64,000 nt of DNA from the NCBI RefSeq assembly GCF_016907955.1, contig NZ_JAFBCX010000025.1:29368-93367 (forward strand). Direction: 5' to 3'. The position numbers and the translations under genes were made by a program. The stretch is from Lentzea nigeriaca. GTDB taxonomy: Bacteria; Actinomycetota; Actinomycetes; Mycobacteriales; Pseudonocardiaceae. The notes beneath the pieces are model-generated. The model ran no database searches. It was not told the DNA's origin and worked only from the letters and a program-made list of their open reading frames with translations. Positions 34,526 through 43,275 of the stretch are shown here, in pieces; position 1 is the stretch's first letter; every line of letters begins with the position of its first letter.

Positions 34526-35619
34526 CGGTGCTCCAGGGTTCGGCCGGCGTTGAAGAACGCCGCGCAGGTGCCCTCGCTGGACACCATCGGTGCGCCCAGC
34601 GGCGTTCTGGGGGTGCAGGTGCGTCCGTAGGCGGCGCAGTCGGTCGGCACGCGGGTGCCGCGCAGGATGTCGCCCGCGATGCAGTCCGGGGACTCGCGGG
34701 TCACGAGGTCTCCGACGGCGAACCGGGTTTCGGCGTCGTAGCGGGCGAACTCGGGGCTGAGCGCCAGGCCGCTTGCCTTGATCGGGCCGATCCCGCGCCA
34801 GGTCCGGTCGGTCACCTGGAACACCCGCCGCATGGCGTCCCGGGCGGCGGTGTTGCCGGACCGGCGGACCGCGCGGGCGTACTGGTTCTCGACCTCCGCG
34901 CGGCCCTGTTCGAGCTGCCGCACCGCCATGAGGATGCCCTCGAGCAGGTCGAGCGGTTCGAACCCGGTCACCACGACCGGCACGCCGTACTTCTCGGCGA
35001 TCGGCTCGTACTCCGTCCAACCCATGACAGCGCACACGTGCCCGGCTGCGAGGAACGCCTGCACCTGCGTGTCCGGTTCGTCCATCAGCGCCGTGATCGC
35101 GGGAGGCACCAGCACATGGCTCACGAGCACGCTGAAGTTGGTCACGCCGGTCGACGCGGCATGCAGCACTGTCATCGCGTTGGCGGGAGCGGTCGTCTCA
35201 AAGCCGACCGCGAGGAACACGACCTCGCGGCCGGGGTTCTCCTGGGCGATGCGAACGGCGTCGAGCGGTGTGTAGACGACGCGTACGTCCGCGCCGCGGG
35301 CCTTGAGGGAGAGCAGATCACCGGACGTACCGGGCACGCGCAGCATGTCGCCGTAACTGGTGAAGATCACGTCCGGCCTGGCGGCGATCGCAAGTGCCTT
35401 GTCGATGGTCTCCAGCGGTGTCACGCACACCGGGCAGCCGGGGCCGTGGATCATCCGGATGCCGGCGAGCAGCAACTCGTCGATGCCCTGCCGCACGATC
35501 GTGTGAGTTTGACCGCCGCAGACCTCCATGATCGTCCACGGTGTCGTGGCCGTTGCCCGCAGCTCGGCCAGGAGGCGCCGGGCCAGCACGGGATCGCGGT
35601 ACTCCTGCAGGTACTTCAC
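34522..35619 (-). CDS. hypD: Hydrogenase maturation protein HypD
   Basis: A 365-residue HypD, the iron-sulfur scaffold on which the Fe(CN)2CO unit is built. Family motifs are clear: VCGGQTHTI (33-41), HGPGCPVCVTP (58-68), VGFETTAPA (near 148) and the C-terminal [4Fe-4S] cysteines in DCIAGDIL, CAAYGRTC and EGTC. The start is a GTG at 35619 that overlaps the hypC stop (GTGA). Together with HypC it receives CO and CN ligands delivered through HypE. Confidence 0.95.
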   Translation of the reverse strand: MKYLQEYRDPVLARRLLAELRATATTPWTIMEVCGGQTHTIVRQGIDELLLAGIRMIHGPGCPVCVTPLETIDKALAIAARPDVIFTSYGDMLRVPGTSGDLLSLKARGADVRVVYTPLDAVRIAQENPGREVVFLAVGFETTAPANAMTVLHAASTGVTNFSVLVSHVLVPPAITALMDEPDTQVQAFLAAGHVCAVMGWTEYEPIAEKYGVPVVVTGFEPLDLLEGILMAVRQLEQGRAEVENQYARAVRRSGNTAARDAMRRVFQVTDRTWRGIGPIKASGLALSPEFARYDAETRFAVGDLVTRESPDCIAGDILRGTRVPTDCAAYGRTCTPRTPLGAPMVSSEGTCAAFFNAGRTLEHR

Positions 35620-35861
35620 GTCCCCAGCTCCGTTTCGATCGCGTCGGGCATCGCGCGCAGCACGGCGAGCGTCTTGGCCGCTTCGTCCTCGTCGACCAGG
35701 GTGATCGCGAAGCCGACGTGCACGATCACGTAGTCGCCGACCTCCGCCTCCGGTGTGTAGGCGAGACAGACCGGCCGGCGCAGGCCGTCGAAGTCGACGG
35801 TCCCCGAGCGCGGCTCGGCGTCGTCCAGCGTCACGATCCGTCCCGGAATCCCCAGGCACAT
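35616..35861 (-). CDS. hypC: Hydrogenase maturation chaperone HypC
   Basis: An 81-residue HypC/HupF chaperone starting MCLGIPGRI; the cysteine after the initiator Met binds the iron intermediate. VCLAYTPEAEVGDYVIVHVGFAI is the conserved beta-barrel core. The first of three coupled maturation genes. hypA, hypB and hypF are not in the window and must be supplied from elsewhere. Confidence 0.93.
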   Translation of the reverse strand: MCLGIPGRIVTLDDAEPRSGTVDFDGLRRPVCLAYTPEAEVGDYVIVHVGFAITLVDEDEAAKTLAVLRAMPDAIETELGT

Positions 35862-36087
35862 CAGCTGTCCCCTCCCGCCAGAACGGCCGCTGCCACGGCG
35901 GCCTGTCCGTAGCTGATTGCCTGCCGGGTGTGGGTTCAGTGGACGCGCTCTGCGGCAGGCTGAGCGTCACCGTCGCGTGGGGAGCCGGGTTCCCGTCGCC
36001 GGCAAGTGCCGGCCCGGTGGACATGCCGACGTACAGCACCACGGTCAGCCACCCCGCTGCGACCGCGCTGAGCATCCGGGTGATCAT
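35862..36087 (-). other. Unresolved segment with a signal-peptide-like open frame
   Basis: An ATG at 36087, 5 bases after the stop of the membrane-protein gene, opens a frame whose first 32 residues look like a cleavable signal peptide (hydrophobic core then GPALAGDG). The frame has no stop before hypC and runs on, out of frame with hypC. It may be a degenerate secreted-protein gene that lost its end, or chance. No homologue recognised. Confidence 0.3.
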
Positions 36088-36092
36088 CACGC

Positions 36093-36518
36093 CTACACCG
36101 TCGAGTACGGTTCGTCGCGCTCGATCGAAGGCGACACCTCGGGCTTCTTCGGGTATCCCCGGCTCTGCTCCGCCAGTTCCACGGCGAGGTCCTCCTGGCG
36201 TTCCTCCGCCCGGTAGCGCGTCAGGACCGCCATGGTGACCGCGTGGGCTGCGGCCAGCAGGAGCAGCACGATCCCGAGCTTGGTCACGAGCTTCTGCAAC
36301 GAGCCGTCCACAGGCAGGTCGATCGTGGAGATCAGCGCGACGAGCCCCAGCACGATCAGCGAGAACAGCGTGGTCGTGAGCCAGCTGGCGGCAAGACTCC
36401 TGCCGGGGTGGTCGTCGTCGCAGAGGTATTTGCGGCCGCTGAGTGTGATGATCACAGCGTCGATCACCACCAGCAGCGCGCTGACGACGAGGAAGGCGAT
36501 GTAGCTGTCGGTGTCCAT
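36093..36518 (-). CDS. Small membrane protein with charged tail
   Basis: A 141-residue protein with three hydrophobic helices (about 6-27, 44-66, 78-98) and a charged C-terminal tail of about 40 residues. Family not recognised. It is the first gene ahead of hypCDE on the minus strand, and its start is 36 bp from a one-mismatch DosR-like box shared with the divergent cation ATPase, so it may open the transcript that carries hypCDE. Confidence 0.55.
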   Translation of the reverse strand: MDTDSYIAFLVVSALLVVIDAVIITLSGRKYLCDDDHPGRSLAASWLTTTLFSLIVLGLVALISTIDLPVDGSLQKLVTKLGIVLLLLAAAHAVTMAVLTRYRAEERQEDLAVELAEQSRGYPKKPEVSPSIERDEPYSTV

Positions 36519-36553
36519 GTCCTCAGGGTCGAGGCGGGACGGATACCGGCACA

Positions 36554-36567
36554 GGGAACATCGTCCC
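36554..36567. promoter_or_regulatory. DosR/DevR-like box (GGGAACATCGTCCC)
   Basis: One mismatch to GGGACNNNNGTCCC. It sits between the divergent membrane protein/hypCDE transcript (start 36518) and the cation ATPase (start 36626), 36 and 59 bp from the starts. Confidence 0.68.
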
Positions 36568-36573
36568 TGACCC

Positions 36574-36589
36574 GGCGGGACGTCCCGCC
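36574..36589. promoter_or_regulatory. 16-bp perfect palindrome with abutting GGGAC/GTCCC halves
   Basis: The palindrome GGCGGGACGTCCCGCC begins 7 bp after the DosR-like box and joins the two half-sites without a spacer. It could be a second, lower-affinity DevR site or a different operator. Confidence 0.45.
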
Positions 36590-36625
36590 CTGGGTGTCCT
36601 GTTCCGGCCCCGCTGAGATGCAGTC

Positions 36626-39193
36626 ATGACTGTCGCGACAACAGGTCTTTCCTCGGCCGAGGCGGCGAGGCGACTGCACGACGACGGGCCGAACGCGCTG
36701 CCGGTCGCCCGACGGAGGCATCCGTTGCTGCTGCTGGTGGAGCAGCTGGTGCACTTCTTCGCGCTGATGTTGTGGGTGGCCGCGGTGCTGGCGCTGATCG
36801 CGGGAATGCCCGCGCTGGCGGTGGCCATCGTCGTCGTGGTCGTGCTGAACGGTGCTTTCGCGTTCGCGCAGGAATATCGGGCCGATCGCGCAGCACAGCG
36901 GTTGCGCGATCTGATGCCGGTGCGGGCGACGGTGCGCAGGGACGGCCACCTCCGGCAGGTCGACGCTGCCGAGCTGGTCGTCGGTGACGAGCTGGTGCTG
37001 GAGGCTGGTGCACGGGTCTGCGCCGACGGGGAGGTGCTCACCGCGGCCGGGCTCGCCGTCGACGAGTCGATGCTGACCGGTGAAAGCGTTCCGACGAGAC
37101 CTGAAGCGGGTCGACACGTCTACGCGGGTACGTACGTCGCGGAAGGCGAGGCATCGGTGCTCGTGACGGCGACGGGCACGCACACGAAGCTCGCGGGCAT
37201 CGCCGCGCTGACCCAGGAGGCCAAGCCACCGCGCAGCCCACTCGCGGCGCAGCTGCACAAGGTCGTGGTGGTCGTCTCGGTGATGGCGGTCGCGGTGGGT
37301 GCCGTCTTCTTCGGCGTCGCGGTGCTGCTGGGACTTCCTGTCGCAGAAGGGTTTCTGTTCGCGATCGGGGTCACGGTCGCGCTCGTGCCGGAAGGACTGC
37401 TGCCGACCGTCACGTTGTCGCTGGCCCGCGCGGCGCAGAGCATGGCCGCCAAGAAGGCGTTGGTGCGCAGGCTCGACGCTGTGGAGACGTTGGGCGCCAC
37501 GACGTTCATCTGCACCGACAAGACCGGCACGTTGACCCGCAACGAGATGTCGGTCGTGCAGGTGTGGACGCCACGGGGCGAGATCACCGTGCGCGGCACC
37601 GGTTACGAGCCGACCGGCACGGTCAGCGGTCCCAGCGAGGCGGTCGAACACGTGCGCGCGCTGGCATCGACCGCCAAGCGGTGTTCACCCACTGCCCACG
37701 CACGCCATCACGACAACAGGTGGCTCCCCGTCGGCGACCCGATGGAGGTCGCGCTGCACGTCCTCGCCGCACGTCTGGGGGTGGACGGCCCTTCAGAAGA
37801 CGCCGTGCGGTTCCCGTTCGACCCGAGGCGCCGGCGATCGTCCGTTGTGGACTCCGAGGGCGTGCACGTGACCGGCGCGCCGGACTCGGTGCTGCCGCTG
37901 TGCGGGACCGTGCCGGGTGCCGATGAGGCGCTGGCTGGGCTGGCTCGGCGTGGGCTGCGGGTGCTGGCGGTGGCCCGCAGGCCGGGCGACGGGCAGACCT
38001 GGCAGGAAGCCGAACGGGACCTCGAGCTGCTCGGCCTGGTCGGCCTGCAGGACCCGCCCCGTGACGACGTGGCAGACGCCATCGCGTCCTGCCAGTCGGC
38101 GGGTATCCGCATCGCGATGATCACCGGCGACCACCCGGCGACCGCACGAGCCATCGCCGAGCAGGTCGGCCTGCTGGGGCCGGACGGCCTGGTGCTGGAG
38201 GGCAGGGAGCTGCCGGCCGACCAGGACGAGCTGGGCACGGTGCTGGACCGGGACGGCGTCGTGGTCGCCCGCGTCACTCCGGAGGACAAGCTGCGGATCG
38301 CGACGGCGTTGCAGCACAAGGGACACGTCGTCGCGATGACGGGCGACGGCGTCAACGACGGACCTGCACTGCGTGCCGCCGACATCGGCGTCGCCATGGG
38401 CGCGTCCGGCACCGACGTCGCCCGCGAGGCCGCCGACCTCGTGCTGCTCGACGACCACTTCGGCACCATCGTCGCCGCGGTCGAGCTGGGTCGCGCGACG
38501 TTCACCAACATCCGCCGCTTCCTCACCTACCACCTCACCGACAACGTCGCCGAGCTCACGCCGTTCGTGGTGTGGGCGTTGTCCGGCGGCTCGATCCCGC
38601 TCGCGATCACCGTCCTCCAAGTGCTCGCCCTCGACATCGGCACGGATCTGCTGCCCGCGCTGGCATTGGGTGCCGAGCCGCCGAACAAGCGCACCATGCA
38701 CGGACGTCTGCGCACCGGGGCGCTCATCGACGGTGGCTTGGTGCGGCGAGTCTTCCTCGTGCTCGGTCCCGCCGAGGCTGCGATGTCGATGCTGGCGTTC
38801 CTCGTTGTGCTGTTCGCCGGTGGCTGGCACCTCGGCGAGGCGCCTGGCGCGGCGTTGCTCGCTACCGCGTCCGGTACCGCGTTCGCCGCGATCGTGCTCG
38901 GCCAGCTCGCGAACGCCTACGCGTGCCGCAGCGCGACCCGGCCGGTGTGGAGCGTCGGGCTGCGGGGCAACAGGTTGCTGGTGTGGGCGGTGGCGTTCGA
39001 GCTGGCCGTGCTCGCGGCGTTTCTGTTCGTGCCCCCATTGCCCCGCCTGCTCGGCGGATCGGCGCCCTCCGCGCTCGGCTGGGGGCTGGCGTTGGCGGCG
39101 GTTCCGGCCGTCGTGGTGGCCGATGGTGTCGCAAAGGCGTTTCTCGCTCGTAAATTGCACCGCACACGGCCAGAACGGCCCCTTACGCCGTGA
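36626..39193 (+). CDS. P2-type cation-transporting ATPase (CtpF-like)
   Basis: An 855-residue P-type ATPase of the Ca2+/Na+ (P2) kind. N-terminal cation-ATPase domain, actuator motif TGES (about 152-155), the helix-4 sequence VALVPEGLLPT, phosphorylation motif DKTGTLT at D298, GDGVNDGPAL near 573, and a six-helix C-terminal half with LQVLALDIGTDLLPA. It lacks metal-binding HMA or CPC motifs. M. tuberculosis CtpF (Rv1997), a DosR-regulon calcium exporter, is the closest named relative I can offer. The start lies 59 bp from a DosR-like box. It probably keeps calcium or another cation out during low-energy states. Confidence 0.88.
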   Translation: MTVATTGLSSAEAARRLHDDGPNALPVARRRHPLLLLVEQLVHFFALMLWVAAVLALIAGMPALAVAIVVVVVLNGAFAFAQEYRADRAAQRLRDLMPVRATVRRDGHLRQVDAAELVVGDELVLEAGARVCADGEVLTAAGLAVDESMLTGESVPTRPEAGRHVYAGTYVAEGEASVLVTATGTHTKLAGIAALTQEAKPPRSPLAAQLHKVVVVVSVMAVAVGAVFFGVAVLLGLPVAEGFLFAIGVTVALVPEGLLPTVTLSLARAAQSMAAKKALVRRLDAVETLGATTFICTDKTGTLTRNEMSVVQVWTPRGEITVRGTGYEPTGTVSGPSEAVEHVRALASTAKRCSPTAHARHHDNRWLPVGDPMEVALHVLAARLGVDGPSEDAVRFPFDPRRRRSSVVDSEGVHVTGAPDSVLPLCGTVPGADEALAGLARRGLRVLAVARRPGDGQTWQEAERDLELLGLVGLQDPPRDDVADAIASCQSAGIRIAMITGDHPATARAIAEQVGLLGPDGLVLEGRELPADQDELGTVLDRDGVVVARVTPEDKLRIATALQHKGHVVAMTGDGVNDGPALRAADIGVAMGASGTDVAREAADLVLLDDHFGTIVAAVELGRATFTNIRRFLTYHLTDNVAELTPFVVWALSGGSIPLAITVLQVLALDIGTDLLPALALGAEPPNKRTMHGRLRTGALIDGGLVRRVFLVLGPAEAAMSMLAFLVVLFAGGWHLGEAPGAALLATASGTAFAAIVLGQLANAYACRSATRPVWSVGLRGNRLLVWAVAFELAVLAAFLFVPPLPRLLGGSAPSALGWGLALAAVPAVVVADGVAKAFLARKLHRTRPERPLTP

Positions 39194-39219
39194 CGACGGC
39201 ATGCCACATGGTGGCTGAC

Positions 39220-39348
39220 ATGACGAGTACACCGATCTTCGATGCGCTCGCCGAGGAGCTCGACGTCACCTGGCGCGGCTTCGGTGAGATCCCCGCGCAG
39301 GCCGGGGCGGACGAGGAGGACAAGCCGGTGAGCGGACGTCTGGAATGA
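39220..39348 (+). CDS. 42-residue acidic small protein
   Basis: An ATG at 39220 (an in-frame ATG also at 39208) opens 42 codons with strong GC third-position use, ending at TGA 39346-39348. The product is acidic with an aromatic centre (LDVTWRGFGEIPAQAG) and a charged end. It follows the cation ATPase by 26 bases on the same strand and so may be a small membrane-free regulator or partner of it (inference). It does not overlap the convergent GerMN gene if that gene ends at its native stop (39355). No family recognised. Confidence 0.5.
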   Translation: MTSTPIFDALAEELDVTWRGFGEIPAQAGADEEDKPVSGRLE

Positions 39349-39354
39349 CCTCCG

Positions 39355-40235
39355 CTACGGCTCGAGGCACTCCGGGATCGAGTCGCTCTGGCCGTCGGGT
39401 TCTGCGGTGTGGCCTGCGGGTCGTAGATCTTCACCCAGCGCACCGAGCTGAACTGCTTGAGCGTCGGGAAGACCTCGCCGGCGACGGTGAACGTCGCGCC
39501 GTGGCTGGAGCAGCCGCCGGTGAGCCGTACCCGCGCGATTCCATCCACAATGGACAGATCGGTGAATCCGGTGGCGTCTGAGCTGACGAACCTGAGCCGT
39601 TGCGCGATCTCCTCCTGGGCAGGGCCCGCGTACAGCCGCTGCAGTGCGCCGCGGGCGGTGGCCGGTGGGATCACCTGCCGCGACACGGCTCGGGTGTAGG
39701 GCTCGGCACCGTGCTCGAACGGATCCAGGTCCAGGAAGTGGACGCTCACCGGGACAGTGCGGAACGGTGTGGCGATGTCGATGACGACCCGGCTCGGGTT
39801 GGTCAGGGTGAACACCGTGACGCCGGTGCGCTGGGCGAGGCCGATGCCGAAGCTCAGCACGCCTTCGAAGTCCCCCGAGTCGACCACCTGGATGACGTTG
39901 GGCAGGGCGTAGGTGCGGCGGGGCGGTCCGTAGGTGACGTCGCCGTTGTCGTCGTGGCCTCTCCCGGATGCCATCCGGACCTGCAGGATCGCGTCCCCGG
40001 CCACCGGCACCGGCAGGCCGGACGGATCACCGATCAGCTCGGGTACGTAGTCGGCGTTCCGCTGTGCGGGAACAGGTCCCGTGAACTCGAACACGACCCG
40101 GTCGTAGTCGGGGTGATGTGAGGCCCGGACGGCCACCAGCGTCGAAGTCTGCTGCGCGGTTGCCGCGGGCGTCGTTGCGCCACTGACCGCGACCACGCAG
40201 GTGATCAGCGCGAGAACTGCGCGGATTCTGCTCAT
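39355..40235 (-). pseudogene. Secreted AMIN-like/GerMN domain protein, frameshifted near its end
   Basis: Residues 1-26 form a signal peptide (ending ATAQQ). An AMIN-like beta domain (about 28-170) is followed by a GerMN domain (VSRQVIPPATARGALQRLYAG onward). Near 39413 the frame is lost: the native ending (GHTAEPDG, then SIPECLEP and TAG at 39355) is still present one frame over, and one missing G restores it. Read as is, the protein instead runs on through 69 junk residues to 39183. Related proteins keep a Cys-containing end, so the last 20 residues matter. It could be a true mutation or a sequencing error. A DosR-like box lies 38 bp upstream. Confidence 0.75.
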
Positions 40236-40272
40236 CGCTACACAGTGATCCCGCGCAGGATGCTGGAGATAG

Positions 40273-40286
40273 GGGCCAATCGTCCC
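40273..40286. promoter_or_regulatory. DosR/DevR-like box (GGGCCAATCGTCCC)
   Basis: One mismatch to GGGACNNNNGTCCC, 38 bp upstream of the secreted GerMN protein start. The flanks extend the match (GGGGCC...GTCCCC). Confidence 0.65.
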
Positions 40287-40306
40287 CAACGTCAGCCTTG
40301 ATCACA

Positions 40307-41107
40307 TCAGACTCTGATGTCGCGATGCTCGAACGCCTGTGCCGCACCCACCACGAGGATCGCGGTGACCACGACCAGCCCGGCCAGCCCGAGCCAGTTC
40401 GGGTGACCGGTCAGCGCATCGTTCACCGCGGCGTGATGGAACGGCGAGAGCACCCGCCACGGTCGCAATCCCTCTGACAGCGGGGAAAGCGCGTCGAGCA
40501 GGTAGGTCAGCAGGCCGAGCCCGACCGGGATCGCGACGGCCAGGCCCGGCTGGCCGGTGAGTGCGCCGATGAGCAATGCCAATGCGCCGAACGGAAGCGC
40601 CACCACCGCACTCGCCTTGACCGCGAAGACCAGGTCCAGCCACGGCACCCCGAGGCCGGCGACACTGCTGCCCATCACGAGCACGACCCCGAAGGACACC
40701 GTGACGAGTGCGAGGGAGACGAGCACCGCGAGCGCCTTGTCCAGCAGCAGGCGGGTGCGGGAGATCGGGTTGGCCAGCAACAGATCCATCGTGTGCGCCT
40801 TCTCCTCGCCCGCGGTGGCCCTGGCGGCTTGACCGATGGCGACACCGAGCAGCACCAGCGGCGCGAGAAACCCGAACACCTCGCCCTGCAGGTAGCCGAC
40901 GCCGCTGGCGAGCGACTGCTGGACGTTGAACAGCGCCTTGAACGCATCCGGGTACGACTCGAGCAGCTTCTCGAACTCCACGGCGGCACCCCGCACGGCC
41001 GGGTACACGGCGAGCTGCAGCAACACGCTCGCCACGAGCACGATGCCCCAGCCGATGGTGCTGCCCCGGTTGTCCCGCAACGACTTCGTCATGAGATCAG
41101 TCGTCAT
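40307..41107 (-). CDS. ABC-2 type transporter permease
   Basis: A 266-residue permease with six helices: a first near 20-40, a long extracytoplasmic/amphipathic stretch, then helices near 78-98, 112-142, 158-180, 187-207 and 237-256. 'ATAGEEKAHTMDLLLANPISRTRLLLDK' is the coupling region that meets the ATPase. It is the last gene of the second USP-led ABC operon and overlaps the ATPase gene by 11 bases. Substrate unknown. Confidence 0.8.
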   Translation of the reverse strand: MTTDLMTKSLRDNRGSTIGWGIVLVASVLLQLAVYPAVRGAAVEFEKLLESYPDAFKALFNVQQSLASGVGYLQGEVFGFLAPLVLLGVAIGQAARATAGEEKAHTMDLLLANPISRTRLLLDKALAVLVSLALVTVSFGVVLVMGSSVAGLGVPWLDLVFAVKASAVVALPFGALALLIGALTGQPGLAVAIPVGLGLLTYLLDALSPLSEGLRPWRVLSPFHHAAVNDALTGHPNWLGLAGLVVVTAILVVGAAQAFEHRDIRV

Positions 41108-41987
41108 CGGAGTGCTCCTCGGTGTAGTGGACGAAGATGTCCTCGAGGTCGGGCTCGTGGCTGGTGACGTTGAGCAGGGGGAACCGGGCCGCCGTGCGCA
41201 CCAGTTCGCCGACCGAGCCGCTCACCCGGCAGCGGACCTCGGTGCCGCTCACCTGAACCGCGGCCTGCACACCGGGAATGCCGCTGAACGACGCTGCCGC
41301 GACCTCTTCTCCGAACGTGAAGGTGAGTTCCCGCATCGCGTTGGCCTTCAGCGACGTGACGGTGTCCTCGACGACGAGGCCGCCGGCAAGCAGGATTCCG
41401 ACTCGGTCAGCCACCTGCTCGACCTCAGACAGCACGTGCGAGGAGAACAACACCGTGCCGCCGCCATCGACGTACTCGCGCAGGTAGGTGTGGAACTCCC
41501 GCTGTGCCAATGGATCGAGGCCGCTCGCGGGTTCGTCGAGGATCACGAGCTCCGGCCGGTGCCCGAACGCCTGCACGATGCCCAGCTTCTGGCGGTTGCC
41601 CTTGGAGAGCTCGGCCGTGCGCCGGTCGAGGTCCAGGTCGAGCCGCTTGGCCAGCCGCACCGCCTCGGAGGGGTCGGGATGCTCGCGCAACGCCCCGCAG
41701 AAGCGCAGGTAGTCGGCGCCGGTCAGCCGGTCGTAGAGCACGAGGTCACCGGGCAGGTAGCCGATCCGGCCGCGCAGGCGGGGCGACATGGGCGAGCCGA
41801 AGAGTCTGATGCTGCCGCGCGTCGGCCTGATCACGTCGATCAGCAAGCGCAGCGTGGTGGTCTTGCCCGCGCCGTTCGGCCCGAGCAGCCCGTAGACCTC
41901 GCCGGGGAGCACTTCGAGGTTCAGGGCGCGCAAGGCGACTGTCTTGCCGTAGGACTTGCTCAATTGCCGTGTGCTGATGACGTTCAT
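41097..41987 (-). CDS. ABC transporter ATP-binding protein
   Basis: A 296-residue ABC-2 exporter ATPase with Walker A GPNGAGKTT (about 36-44), a variant signature LSKGNRQKL (about 133-141; the usual LSGGQ reads LSKGN), Walker B ELVILDEPASG (about 150-160) and a C-terminal extension. ATG at 41987 overlaps the stop of the SRPBCC-like gene. Works with the permease downstream. Confidence 0.88.
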   Translation of the reverse strand: MNVISTRQLSKSYGKTVALRALNLEVLPGEVYGLLGPNGAGKTTTLRLLIDVIRPTRGSIRLFGSPMSPRLRGRIGYLPGDLVLYDRLTGADYLRFCGALREHPDPSEAVRLAKRLDLDLDRRTAELSKGNRQKLGIVQAFGHRPELVILDEPASGLDPLAQREFHTYLREYVDGGGTVLFSSHVLSEVEQVADRVGILLAGGLVVEDTVTSLKANAMRELTFTFGEEVAAASFSGIPGVQAAVQVSGTEVRCRVSGSVGELVRTAARFPLLNVTSHEPDLEDIFVHYTEEHSDDD

Positions 41988-42577
41988 CGCAGACCGCCGG
42001 TTTCCGCGGAGTGTTTGACAGTGCGCAGGATCGCGCGGCTGATCACACCGATGAACGGCGTGCTGATCCGCCAGTAGCGGCGGAAGCTCAGCCACGCGCG
42101 CGGGTCGGTGAGCACGACACGCATCTCGGCGGTGACGAGCGTGCGGCGCTGGCCGTAGGGGAGCGTGGAGATGGAGCAGACGACCTTGGCGTAACCGGGC
42201 TCGTTGAAGTCCATGAAGTCCCGCGCCTCGACGGGCACCCACTTGGCGACGGGTTGCCAGACCTTGCCGATCGCGCCGAACACGATCTCGTGACCCGGAC
42301 TCTCGCCGAGCACCGCCCAGTCGGTGCCCGCGTCGAGGTCCTCGATGGTCAACCGCGTGCGCTGCCGGGGAGTCTGTCGCGAGCGCCAACGCTCCGGCAG
42401 CTCGCGCAGATGGACCGCGGCGGTGACGAGGAAGCCGTGTAGGTCGGTCAGGTCCAGGTCGTGCACCGCCTGGTAGGTGGAGGCCGGGTCGGCGTCGACC
42501 ACGACGTGGTCGGTACGGCCGAACTCACACCGTGGTGCGAACTGGTCGGCGAGGAGTGGGAATGGAAGGGACGCCAC
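41984..42577 (-). CDS. SRPBCC-like protein of an ABC operon
   Basis: A 197-residue soluble protein. 'DHVVVDADPASTYQAVHDLDL' (24-44) is a typical SRPBCC first strand and helix; a later strand pair (HEIVFGAIGKVWQP, TLVTAEMRVVLTDP) and a final long helix complete the cavity fold. It probably binds a hydrophobic molecule, possibly the substrate of the ABC exporter encoded downstream (inference). Its first 53 bases overlap the end of the USP gene. Confidence 0.65.
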   Translation of the reverse strand: MASLPFPLLADQFAPRCEFGRTDHVVVDADPASTYQAVHDLDLTDLHGFLVTAAVHLRELPERWRSRQTPRQRTRLTIEDLDAGTDWAVLGESPGHEIVFGAIGKVWQPVAKWVPVEARDFMDFNEPGYAKVVCSISTLPYGQRRTLVTAEMRVVLTDPRAWLSFRRYWRISTPFIGVISRAILRTVKHSAETGGLR

Positions 42578-43217
42578 GGTGTTCCTCCTGGACGGATCGG
42601 TGCACCACGAGTACGGGGCAGGGGGCGTGGTGGAGCGCGGCTCTGGTCACGGCGCCGCACGTGCGAGTCTCGCCGGGACCGACGACGATCAGGTCGGAGT
42701 CAGCGCAGCGGCTGATCGCCTCATGTGGCTGACGTCGCACGAGCACTGCTGTGTGCGGGTAGCCGGCGAGCAACTCGGTCGAGCGTTCCAGGACCCAGCC
42801 GTGGTCCTCGTCGAGGTCCTCGCGCACGACGGGCATCGGCGCGGCGTGCAGCACTCGGAGCAGCGCGCTGTGGCTCATGGCGAAGACCACGGCCCTGGCG
42901 AGGACGCCCGCGTCGTCCGGTCCGCCGCTGACGAGAGCCGTGACCCGCCCGTGCAGCCCGCGCCGGGCGGCGGTCGTCCCTCGCACGACCACCGCATCGC
43001 AACCCGCAGCGCACACGAACGGCACCACGTGGCGGCCAATCCCGAGCGACGAGCCGGTGCGGTTCTGGTAGCCGAGCACCACGAGCTGACCGTGGAAGTC
43101 GTCTCCCGGCCGGTGCTTCTCGAGTTCGGCGCCGACGAGTTTCGCGTGCGCTGCAGCCCACTGCTCGGCTTCCTCGGTCCACGGGGAGCCGTCTGCGATC
43201 ACCACGACAGGTTCCAT
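42525..43217 (-). CDS. Divergent universal stress protein leading the second ABC operon
   Basis: A 230-residue protein with two degenerate USP-like halves. The opening VVVIADGSPWTEEAEQWAAAHA (4-25) replaces the usual VVGVDGS. The C-terminal half (HGRVTALVSGG to CPVLVVHRS) ends in VVGPGETRTCGAVTRAALHHAPCP, which lacks the glycine-rich ATP loop, so it probably does not bind ATP. The order USP, lipid-fold protein, ATPase, permease parallels the operon at 27323-23736. The start is 59 bp from a DosR-like box. Confidence 0.65.
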   Translation of the reverse strand: MEPVVVIADGSPWTEEAEQWAAAHAKLVGAELEKHRPGDDFHGQLVVLGYQNRTGSSLGIGRHVVPFVCAAGCDAVVVRGTTAARRGLHGRVTALVSGGPDDAGVLARAVVFAMSHSALLRVLHAAPMPVVREDLDEDHGWVLERSTELLAGYPHTAVLVRRQPHEAISRCADSDLIVVGPGETRTCGAVTRAALHHAPCPVLVVHRSVQEEHRGVPSIPTPRRPVRTTV

Positions 43218-43275
43218 GCGTTCACGGTCGCCCCACGCGAAAGTTGTTCCCAGTGCGAAGGGTGCCCACCTGCGC

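Noticed and set aside
34522..36087. Continuous open frame joining a signal-peptide-like start to hypD, as a fusion gene
   Set aside because: hypC lies inside it in another frame with perfect motifs, and hypD has its own coupled GTG start. The long frame is a by-product of GC-rich sequence.
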